A stretch of 64,000 nucleotides of DNA from Mactra quadrangularis (lineage: Eukaryota > Mollusca > Bivalvia > Venerida > Mactridae), in assembly GCA_025267735.1 (NCBI GenBank), contig CM046304.1, forward strand, positions 806,001 to 870,000, given 5' to 3'. Positions 32,346-42,187 of this stretch are shown here, in pieces (positions within the stretch are counted from its first letter, which is position 1; each line of letters begins with the position of its first letter). Both the position numbers and the translations under genes were made by a program. The notes beneath the pieces were generated by a model, which was not told the origin of the DNA, made no database searches, and was given only the letters and a program-made list of their open reading frames with translations.

Positions 32346-32541
32346 CCCTTGTCTATAACCAGTACTCAAACACCCTTTCACAAGGTTGGAAACTTTTCCA
32401 TATACCTTATTAATGGAGGAAAATTGACATAATTGTCAAATTTTCATGGAAGGGTATACCTCCCTGGGTGGTATTCAAGCCCGTACCCCCTTCGGGACAC
32501 GAGATTCCAATATTGCGCCAACTGCGCTATCGACCTGGGTT
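32346..32541 (-). mobile_element. SINE family S1, 3' truncated
   Basis: Reverse orientation: GTCTATAACCAGTACTCAAA, GGAGGAAAATTGACATAATT, then CCCCTTCGGGACACGAGATT and CAACTGCGCTATCGACC (box A). The common tail is absent. Confidence 0.85.
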
Positions 32542-33355
32542 AAATTAAAAGAAAAGAATCATTACTAATTTGAAAATACATGTATACCATATATATTGTA
32601 ATTAATGTCCCAGAAGGGGTTATATTTTCCATAATGTAGTTGTTACAAAGAGATCACAAGATAGTGAAATTACAAAATCGAAAAATAGTCAAATTTACTT
32701 GAATTTAAAAAATGTGTTTCGAACAATCGCATGACTTTAATACTAAACATACAGGAGAAAATGTCAGACCTAACTTATGTCATTAGAAATTCAGAACAAT
32801 TTTACAAACAATGTATTTATAAATCACAAAACAAAAACCAATGAGAAACAAACATCAAAAACAAACAGTTTTACTGAACATTAACATAGGTAGGAATGGT
32901 ATCTATCTCAATTAGAGACAATTTTAATTTTAACAAATTCACAGTATTCAGTAACCACTGAATTTCATACAAAAAATATTTAGGCCACAAGTTGATCATA
33001 TGTTCTACGGATTTTTCTGGAAAAAAATGGCGAGCGAGCGAAGAAAAAAAAAGTCTTTATTCACTTGCTTTATATAGCGGTTTGACCAAGTTTTTATAGG
33101 CGAGCGAGGAAATAAAAATATTTTTTGTAAAAAACGATCAAAATTAAGGTGCGAGTAAATCCATAGAACATATGATCAATTTGTTGTGACCTTAGCACTT
33201 AAAACATAACATACAATGCCACCGATAAATACAGTTACACTTTTGTAAATGTGTGATTGTTTTTCAATTTTTGTACCAAGAAATTAAAATCATTAGATTT
33301 AAAAAAAAAACACTTAAATTAACTTCAAATACATGTATATGTAAAAAATTTTAGT

Positions 33356-33728
33356 CCCACAATATTAACCTGAGCTTGATCTTAATGCAAGAATATATAA
33401 AACTTAGTATTTACTGTCTACTTTTTGTCTTTGCTTGTAAATCGTGCTTTATCAGAAGCTTTCAACAAAATACACAAACTGAGCAATCAAATTTGTTTTC
33501 ATAAGAATAAATACTTTGAAACTGGGCCGCAGACTTGTGTTTTCCTAAAAACAAATGAGTCTAAAACGTACAATAACATACCATGTTCATAAAATTGATT
33601 TATAGTCACATAGGATTTATAAACATGTGTATAATCTTATGCAGGCATACAGAAACTGACAACTTAACGTAAGTGAAGCGTGTAATTATTATAATAAGGT
33701 TGTTCAAGCTCAGGTTAACATTGTCGTA
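33356..33728. mobile_element. MITE-like element with CACAATATTAACCTGAGCTTGA arms
   Basis: The left arm near 33358 and the right arm near 33706-33728 (TTCAAGCTCAGGTTAACATT) are inverted. The right 120 bp recurs at 62813-62935 in a KIF3B intron. The left end also shares ATGCAAGAATAT with the element at 25288. Confidence 0.7.
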
Positions 33729-34173
33729 CTATGCAATTGTATTTGGTATCATAACTCTTCTTTCAAATGTTACAATCGCATGTAACTATCTTAAAGCAAA
33801 AATATATTTGAAATAAAATTTAATGAATAACATATTGGACCATGATGCCACTGTGACTGTACAACATTATAGTCCTTATTTTACTGACTACAATTTAAAC
33901 TAGGACATACATTGTTATATATATATAGAATTTTTACACATTAAAAAGAGACAGTGAAATTTGGCAGATAGACCAACTTGCACCTTAAGGGACAATTGCA
34001 GTTTACCGGTACGTAAAATAATCCACCTTAATTGTAAATAACAGTGGTAGTTTAAAAAACCTGTCCACAATTGACAAAGGTACAGTTACAATGAATATTG
34101 TTTAAATATCACTTTTCAACATATCAAAACTTCTTGTGGGTCTTACTCAACATATATACTTAATTTCTGCCCT

Positions 34174-34508
34174 TGATGTCCAGGTAGGTACACCATACTA
34201 CCTGGAATGTCCTGATAGGTACACATAACTACCTTAAATGTCCAGGTAGGTACACCATACTACCTTGAATGTCCAGGTAGGTACACCATACTACCTTAAA
34301 TGTCCAGGTAGGTACACCATACTACCTTGAATGTTCAGGTAGGTACACCATACTACCTTAAATGTCCAGGTAGGTACACCATACTACCTTGAATGTTCAG
34401 GTAGGTACACCATACTACCTTAAATGTCCAGGTAGGTACACCATACTACCTTAAATGTCCAGGTAGGTACACCACATTACCTTAAATGTCCAGGAAGGTA
34501 CACCATAC
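34174..34508. repeat. 31-bp minisatellite, about 11 copies
   Basis: Unit GTCCAGGTAGGTACACCATA plus CTACCTTAAAT. Neighbouring copies alternate between TTGAAT and TTAAAT, hinting at a 62-bp higher-order unit. It ends about 190 bp beyond the BET1 stop codon, so it may lie in the BET1 3' UTR. Confidence 0.95.
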
Positions 34509-34697
34509 ATATATAAAAAATATAATTCTAAATCTAACTTCAATATTTTTGATATTTTATATGGGTCCAACCCTCCCCCCCCCCTAATTTCCCCATTACC
34601 ATCACAATTCTTCCTTGAAAATCAACAATGCTGTATGAATATTCAATATTGCTTTGTCCCAATTCTTCAGTTACCATGACGACACAACAAACAAACA

Positions 34698-37600
34698 TCA
34701 TCTAGAGCGTATAATCATCCAGCATACAAAGAATACAAAAAGACAGAACAGAAGTAAATACCACATCTGTCTGTAACCTCCCATACGTGTTATAGCTTTC
34801 AATCTGTTCATACTAGCTTGTAGAAGATTACCAGAAGAGTCAAAGTCATCATCCTGCAAGTACATGTACATAGAAAATCAAAGCGCTGAAAGCACTGAAA
34901 GTAAGATTTTCCTGTAGGCATACATGTATAAAGATTAATCAAAGCGCTGAAAGCACTAAATGTAAGATGTATTGTCAAGGTAGTTACAGCATATATAAAT
35001 CAAGCCAGGTAGAGTTGAGGTTACTTTCTAATTCTGTTCATCACATGGTATGTTATCATTGTATGAAGTTTCATAAAGATCTGACAATAAATGGCAGAGA
35101 TATATGGTAAAGAAAAAACTTTAACACAATTGTTAACAACACCGGACGCCCAAAGAGGTTTCACCAAACTATAAGTCGAATTATTTCATTGAAAAATCTG
35201 GCTAAAAAAATCATCTGGTTAGCTAAGTCGGAAGCGCACAAGCCTACTGAAAGACGGGTTGTTGGTTGGGTTCTTATGCAGAGCAAACTTTTGCGGAATT
35301 TGATCTTTATATAAATTTCTATAAATAGATTTATACATACCATTCCAAGAAGCATTTTATTCTGGTCTCTAACTTCATTCCCAATCTCTATAGTTAACTG
35401 AAAAAATAAAGAAAATGAAAATATGGAACACAATTGACCAGGAAGATTTGATTTGGATCTTTAAGTTTATGTTGTAGTTTTTCCCCCCAGTGCATTAAGG
35501 ATAAAGCCGCCCGGCTAGCTCAGTTGGTAGCACGCAAGTCTACTGATTGAGGGGTTGTGGGTTCGATTCCCAGGCGGGGCATACTTTCGTGGAGCTTGGT
35601 CATTAAATTATTTCTACAGCCATTCTCCCTCCTACCAATGATTTTTAATTATGTAGGGCAGTTGTCAGTCACTGATGAAAGTATGCCCTTAGTAGTTGGT
35701 TAACAGCTAAATCCAGAGATTTAGCCTTTCCAGGAGGAGTGAGTAGGTTGACTGACAGCCGTTATCATGACAATATACAATGTGTTGCTACGGCGTTAAA
35801 CCAAACAAAAACAAACAAATTAAGGACAAAGATTTTTAACATAACTAAACAGCAAGCAAACCCAATATTACTGGTAATTTACACACATCTTAACAAAGAA
35901 CATTTGCCATTTTTGTACTAGAAGAAAAATTCACATCAATTTGATACTTATAAACAGTCCAATGTAAATAATATTGCAAATTAAATCAATATTATGCATT
36001 TAGCTCTAAGGAAAAATTAATGAGAAATAAACAAAATTTATGTTTTAGTAATTAGCGAGTTTCATGTTTTAAATCAGATCATTCAAATGACTAATACTTT
36101 TTGCCAAGGTTTTCATATAAATCAAAATACTAAGTAATGTGGTGGTAACTATTGGAATTGGGTGGGCATAGTAATGAAAATCTTAACTACTGAAGATCTA
36201 TGGCCTAATATACCATATGAAAAAAAAACCAGCATTTGTTTTCTCTTTAGGGAAAAGGTGACATTTCTTCAAAAAGTCCAGCTAAAATGTACAAAAAATT
36301 CAGGTCAGGACACAGTCATGTTCTACAGGAAAGGGGAAAAATGGAGTCCTATTTAGGCTCCGAAATGGTTTGAAAACACACTGAAAACTTACCGATTTTA
36401 AAGCTCTAGTCTTCTTTGCCAACAATTCTTCCTGGTTTTGGTTCTCAGACTCCAACATCTCTTGTGTAGGCTGAAAGCCCATATCATGGGCTGAAACAAA
36501 CAACACTAACGTTCAAAAGTCTGAACTTAATAGTTTATATAGGATATAGGTTATAGGGTTATTTCAATACACATTTGAGCCAGTAAATAATTATCATGCA
36601 CAAGTCAACCTCCACCCATGTTACAAAGTTCTATCACTTTTTTCAGATGAAATATTTTGGTTCAAGCAGAATATCTGGAGAGACTGTCAGCGTATACATG
36701 AGATCAATGTATAAGTTTAATACTGTTAGAGTGCATGCACATTCAAAATGCAAATTTATAAGCATATCCAATTCATGAATAGTATAACCCGCATAAAAAA
36801 ATATAAAAAAAGATCAAGTCATCTTTCATTCAGTATCACTTATAACTAAATTCTTAATTTCCATTTTGAGTCGTCTTGGTTTATATTCAAATTCTAGACA
36901 GCTTGTCTTTCTTTTCTGCGTGTGGTATTGAAACACATCACGTCTCATGAATGTTCTGGAACATTTCGGACACTGAAATGGCATTTCCCCGGTATGAATA
37001 CGGTGATGACAGCGTAGGTTTGATTTACTAGAAAACCGGTGCAAACAAATTTCACATTTGTAGGGTTTCTCAAATGTATGAACTCTCAAATGGCACAGCA
37101 ATGTTCCTTTTCTTCTAAACGATATTCCACAGGCATTGCACTGAAACGGTTTCGTGGAGTCATGAGTCAGCACATGTTGTCTCAATGTACCACCATTGAA
37201 GAAAGACTTGCCACAAACACCACAAGTAAAAGGTTTATTGCCAGTATGGGTATTTAAATGCCGTTGAAGTAAATTATTTTCATTAAAGCATTTACTACAG
37301 TATGTACACTTGTGACGCCTCTCTTTGTTAGGAACATGCGTAGTTTCGTGTTTTCGTAAGTGATCCTTGCGTGTAAATTCTCTGGCACAATGATAGCACT
37401 TATAATCTTTGGATCCAGAATGTATTTTGAAATGTCTTGCAAATTTAGAATAATTCATCAAAATTATACCACAAAGGGCACATTTAACTTTAACCGAGGT
37501 TTTTAAAGCCCCATGTACAGTTTTAAGGTGAGTAGTGTATTGTTTTCTATCACTAAATCTGGCTGAACATTCACGACAGTCAAAATTTATTTTAAACACA

Positions 37601-39980
37601 CCATGAACCAAATCTATGACTGGTTCTTCCATGGTTTTACGTCAGTATGATCAACAGCCCTAAGTCTCATAGTTTATGAATTATTTCACAATAATTAAAA
37701 CAGCCACTTCACAGTTCACATATGTCATAATACTAGCTTCACACAAATCTAAACATTGAAATTAACCTTCACAGTCAACTAGGTAGCTAAATTTAAAGTG
37801 ATGACTAAATAAACTGTCTTCTTGTTGCACATGAAAGAAAAAAAACTGTGGATAAAATTTACAGTAAACGAATATGAATTCATTTGAGAACAGTTATTGA
37901 ACTTCTGACAGTGGTATCCCAGTTTTTCTAGGGAACACAAATAAATAAAGAAGTAACAACCATCCACAGACAGCGTGGTTAACTATTTGGGCTGCTCGTG
38001 TAGCAACTGTCCAACCCTGGTAATAATCTTTTGACATCCAATGGTAACCCCATAGACACATATGAAGTTTCAAGTGAATCCCTTATCTGTAGATATCACA
38101 AACTTGTTTGTTTGTTTGTTTTTTGTTTTTGTTGGGTTTAATGCTGTAGCAACATATTGTATAGGTCAACCTACTCACTCTTCCTGGAAAGGCTAAATTT
38201 CTGGATTTAGCTGTTAACCAACTACTAAGCATATACTTTAGCCAGTGACTGACAACTTCCCTACATAATCAAGAATCATTGGTAGGAGGGAGAATAAGGC
38301 TATGAAGTAATCTACACACAGTCATTGATACATGATACAAGAAAGATGCTCTGCATGCAATTAACAACAAATTATAACAAGCAGGCCTTTTTTTCCTTAT
38401 ATAACAGGGGCCGTTTACAGGCGCCTTCCCCTCAAAAAATTTCTTTAAAATCATGCAGTTTTCCCCAAATTTGGAGTTTAACTTGGATTTTTTGTTCCCC
38501 TCCCTATGAAATTGCGATAAAATTTCCCAAAATGTTCTATATAAAAAAAGGCCCCAGGTCCCTTCCCCAAACAATGAAAAAAAGCCCTGACAAGGGTTTT
38601 GCTGGTGATTTTAAAATGCAGGGTCCAATGTCTAATTCCAGTGAAATTAAAAACAATAATACCTATCACCTTCTGCCTCAGCATAATTTGAAAAATGGAG
38701 CCAATGGTTGGGTTAGTTCTGGGGTTTTGTCACTCAACAAATTATATTTTTAGGTGTAAATACACTATCAAGGCTATACTCGATAATGTAGATGTTTCAA
38801 TGATTTAATCATACGCATAAGCGAACTATGCGATTAATGAATAATTCATTTTAACTTATAAGTTATATATATATTTAGTTTTGTGGCATGTTTTTTATTT
38901 ATTAATTATCATAATGAATTATTTATTTTAACAAGTGGTATGCATATTTGCATTTTTGAATAAGTAATTGTTATTTCAACTTACTTTTTGACTTTTGAAC
39001 AAATGAACAAGTAAAGAACTTAATACAGGAGAAGAAGATTAGATTATACTTGCCCTTGGATAAGTGGGAAAAAAATGAAAATTCCATATCCCAGGAAATA
39101 AACACTTTAACAGTTAAAAGTTTTTTAAAAAAAGTTGACACTCAGTTACCAGTTTTCAAAGGATATTTTATACATATTTATCTAAAGTAGCATTTACAAA
39201 CAGCCGCTATTTGGAATTCATAGTTTCAGGTTTATAGTGGATACTTTTCACTGATAAGGAAAATAAGAGACTAATATAAGGTAAAAGTGATATATTTTCA
39301 GACTTTTTATCTACTTGTTATCAGCTAGTCAATTAAGGTAAGAGTCAAACGCCCGAAAAACTATTACTAGGAAATATTAATAGTGAGAAATTATATTTAT
39401 AGTTTAAAGATTTCCAGATATCCACTCACTTTTAGAAATCTTTGTGCACTTTGGGTCACAAAAAACAAATAAGCATCAGGAAATTTATAACATAGATTTT
39501 CCAAAAAAGCAGATTGTTCATAAACCAAATGTGACATAGGAGGGAGAATAGTCATAGGGACAGATTGCCCAGAAAATATTTTTCTTTTGAATAATAATGC
39601 CCAGTGAATGTTTTTCTTTTGAAAAATAATGTATCTGATTATATTAATACTGAGCGGGGCCTCTTTGGCCCTGCGACGGCTGTTGGGGCTCTTAGATAAC
39701 ATGTATGACATACGACTATTCTTTACAATTGAAAAAACTGGTAAAACTAATGAAAAATTTTATATTATAAAAATATTCTATTTTAAAGCTATCTGTCACT
39801 CAGTGTCATCAATCGTCAAACATGTCCAGTGAGTTTCATTTTCAACGCCAGTTTTGTCGGCGATTATTTTTTAAATGACAACTCAACTCCAACGATACAC
39901 AATTTGTAAACTCGCTGTATGTAAACTAACGAAGCTGATTATTCTTTGAAAAAAAGCTTACCCATGTGAGAACGTCGCAT
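34698..39980 (-). CDS. BET1: BET1-like Golgi vesicle SNARE (four exons)
   Basis: Exons on the minus strand: 39980-39962 (M-R-R-S-H-M plus one base), 36490-36393, 35397-35341 and 34853-34698 (TGA at 34700-34698). Phases are 1, 0, 0. The product is 109 residues, against 118 in human BET1, which also begins MRR. Residues about 19-80 form the SNARE coiled coil, with the hallmark ALKSLTIEIGNEVRDQNKML; the probable central-layer Gln is Gln51. Residues 89-106 (WYLLLFCLFVFFVCWMII) are the C-terminal tail anchor. BET1 is a Qc-type SNARE for ER-to-Golgi transport. BET1L/GS15 is the alternative, but the SLxIEIG/NEV pattern and N-terminus favour BET1. Intron 1 is 3.5 kb and contains a zinc-finger gene on the same strand. 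Confidence 0.9.
35005..35190 (-). mobile_element. Dispersed repeat as at 8880-9075
   Basis: GCCAGGTAGAGTTGAGGTTACTTT-type start, TATGAAGTTTCATAAAGATC and TTAACAACACCGGACGCCC, then a TCATTGAAAAATCTGGCTA end. It lies in the last intron of BET1. Confidence 0.75.
35506..35820 (+). mobile_element. SINE family S2, full length, best-preserved copy
   Basis: Head GCCGCCCGGCTAGCTCAGTT with box B GGTTCGATTCC; the head most resembles a tRNA-Lys type. Body CTCCCTCCTACCAATGATTT, the core GCTAAATC-CAGA-GATTTAGC, and the tail TGTTGCTACGGCGTTAAACC. It lies in intron 2 of BET1. Confidence 0.92.
36826..37632 (-). CDS. C2H2 zinc-finger protein, single exon, nested in a BET1 intron
   Basis: One uninterrupted frame of 268 residues with ATG at 37632. 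Seven canonical C2H2 fingers run from residue 18 to about 226, starting CRECSARF, CALCGIIL, CYHCAREF, CTYCSKCF, CGVCGKSF, CNACGISF and CEICLHRF. An eighth (CPKCSRTF) has a degenerate His end (HTQKRKTSC). Linkers such as HTGNKPF, HTFEKPY and HTGEMPF are the classic type for tandem DNA-binding fingers. No KRAB, BTB or ZAD domain is visible. It is probably a nuclear DNA-binding regulator; targets are unknown. It lies whole inside BET1 intron 1 on the same strand. An upstream UTR exon is possible, and single-exon structure also fits a retrocopy. Confidence 0.85.
   Translation of the reverse strand: MEEPVIDLVHGVFKINFDCRECSARFSDRKQYTTHLKTVHGALKTSVKVKCALCGIILMNYSKFARHFKIHSGSKDYKCYHCAREFTRKDHLRKHETTHVPNKERRHKCTYCSKCFNENNLLQRHLNTHTGNKPFTCGVCGKSFFNGGTLRQHVLTHDSTKPFQCNACGISFRRKGTLLCHLRVHTFEKPYKCEICLHRFSSKSNLRCHHRIHTGEMPFQCPKCSRTFMRRDVFQYHTQKRKTSCLEFEYKPRRLKMEIKNLVISDTE
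38101..38297 (-). mobile_element. SINE family S2, headless
   Basis: GTTGGGTTTAATGCTGTAGC, an imperfect core (GCTAAATTTCTGGATTTAGC) and GAATCATTGGTAGGAGGGAG. The tRNA-like head is absent. It lies in BET1 intron 1. Confidence 0.85.
38380..38600. repeat. Dispersed repeat, inverted copy at 50700-50830
   Basis: GGGGCCGTTTACAGGCGCC, TTTCCCCAAATTTGGAG and CCCTATGAAATTGCGATAAA have diverged inverted counterparts at 50700-50830 in a KIF3B intron. Overlapping frames up to 142 codons across it are not conserved. Confidence 0.6.
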
Positions 39981-42187
39981 TGTAACAAAAATATGGAATA
40001 TTTAAGAACAAGTAAGCAATTAGCAACTGCAATCTGGCACTTCCTGTGTACTTTGATGTGACGTCATTAATTTTGAGGTTCCGGTTTCATCGCCAATGCA
40101 GAGTAGTCGTTCTTATATCACAAGAATGGAAAGAAAGTGGGTTCGTTGTGGACAGTATTTTTTTATTGGAGTTAACGCCATGTCAACATAATTTAGGTCA
40201 TTTTACGGCGTCCAGCGCACCTGACCTAGCTTACCTGAACCCTTGTCTATAACCAGTACCCACCTACCCTTCCACAAGGCCGGAAACTTCTCCATATTAT
40301 CTTATCAATGGAGGAAAATCGACATTATTGTCAAATTTTCATGGAAGGGTTTAACCTCCCCGCGCGCTACCAACTGCGCTATCGACCCAAGTTAATTATA
40401 TATATATATGTGTATACAATTAAAAGAAATAAAAAGAATAATATCATGTCGGAAAGCTATGTGTAAATGAACATTACTATGTAGAACTTTATTATATCTT
40501 AAAAAGTTATAACACTGTATGGACCATAAACATAATCTTTTTTATAATAAAATGTCAATTTTGTGGATAAGTACTTGTAAACTAAAATTATAAAAAGTGC
40601 ATGGAATAAAAGCAGTTTTTTCTATTAAATTTACCAATAAAAAACAGGTACAAAATGAATACATCTTACAAACCATTTCATCATTGGCACATACGCTAAT
40701 AATGTTTTTTCTGAAGTATTCAAACTGCAAGAATTATCTAATACGTAAAAATCAGACACTGTGCAAAAACTTATATAAATGATAAACTAGTGTATAGTGT
40801 TCATCTTTATGCGTATAACACAAAATGTTGTTTTTTTTTTATAAACATTCTCTGTAATGAAATACCAAGTTTTAGACTTCATTATTACAACGACTGCTTA
40901 TTAACACTTATGTGTTCTTACATACATTTGTAAAACATTTGAACAATCTTCTCGTCGTTGTTACTTTACATTACGCTTCATTACGTTATTTTACTCTCCG
41001 CAATCCGCTGTAGTTCAACCCGTCATTGGTTTTATCCTCATTCGATACCTTTCGGATATGTACGCCTACAAAAAAGTTCGTTTTGATAAACCCCAAAGCG
41101 TTCGAATGAAAAAGTTTCTGATAAAGTCTATGCAAATCGGTACTTTCATTACGGGACATTGTTGTTTTCGTACCCAGGAACTTTCGTCCCATAGGCCCGT
41201 TAATATTTTTCAAAATAAATTTGATTTGAAGGATTATCATGCACACAAAAAGTGAGTGACATTCTGTGATTACTAAAACCAATTCATTTGCTTGTTTGTT
41301 GTTTTGGAACTGAAGATTCTTTAGTTTGAATAGGAATGCGCTGTTGACCCGGGTTTTGTGGACAGTAAGACAACCAACAGGTGCATTAAGTATTTTTACC
41401 TTATTTATGTTTCCATTATGCGAGAAAACTTCAACACTCTTACTCGTATAATATTGATGTAGAGTTAGTACACATGTACTGTACTGTTGTATGATTCATC
41501 AAGGACTTTATGGTCCTTGGATACATTTATATAAGTTTGCACGATATATTAAAAAAAAGAGAAAATATATATAACTATATATAAGAACCTCATTTATTCA
41601 TGTCTATATGTAATGAGAGAATAAAAGAATTTGTATTGTATTAAGGACGCGCCGTTTGATAAAAATTAATGTGACCCATGATGGGGAATGAGCTTTTCTG
41701 TGACAAAAAAATCACAAAAATAACCGACCCATGGATACAGGTTCAGTATCTTAAATGTTTTACTTTCATATTTGTGTCAATATTTAAAATCAGGGACTTA
41801 TTCTGTGATTTTTTTGTACATAGCAGACGAGCATTACGAAGCGGAATTTTTCCAAGATGACGACTTCTACAAACAAAAGTTCAGAATTGCAACAAATGAA
41901 AAAAAATCAATTATCACCACGCTTTTCAACTTTAACTGCTCTGACGAAATATATGCATTAATTTTTAAAAAAAGGTCAGAAAAAAAAACTTACGTATCGC
42001 TAGGTAGCGATTCAACTTGCTAGTTAGTAGCCGTTTTGTACACAAACGGTCTTGCTGTGATATCTTCACCTCTATATCCAGAATGAGTTAGAAGCAGACC
42101 GTTCCGCAGGAAATCGATAAGTAGCGATACGAAGCGTTCGCCTTGCGGAACGGACCCCAGGTGTTTTAACATAAATTTCAGGACAAG
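39981..42187. other. 2.2-kb gap between the BET1 5' end and the sulfotransferase
   Basis: The divergent intergenic region between BET1 (minus) and the sulfotransferase (plus) probably holds both promoters. It contains an S1 SINE, a dispersed repeat (41030-41215) and a hairpin, CAAGGAC-TTTATG-GTCCTTG, near 41500. No convincing TATA box can be assigned. Confidence 0.5.
40157..40391 (-). mobile_element. SINE family S1, reverse orientation
   Basis: GGAGTTAACGCCATGTCAAC, the tail CCAGCGCACCTGACCTAGC, GTCTATAACCAGTACCCACC, GGAGGAAAATCGACATTATT and the box A region CCAACTGCGCTATCGACCC. The box B area is shortened. Confidence 0.88.

Larger units (their letters stand above)
28782..34697. other. 5.9-kb gap, repeats only
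   Basis: Holds three S1 copies or fragments, two S2 copies, an ACAAGAGC repeat, foldback elements and, at its right end, a 31-bp minisatellite. Frames are at most 64 codons. AATAAA at 28938-28943 probably ends the secreted locus. Confidence 0.6.

Noticed and set aside
38269..38753. 101-142 codon frames on both strands
   Set aside because: They overlap an S2 SINE end and a dispersed repeat with an inverted copy at 50700; frames not conserved.
41500..41530. Histone-type 3' stem-loop
   Set aside because: CAAGGAC/GTCCTTG is a hairpin but lacks the conserved histone stem-loop sequence and there is no histone gene nearby.
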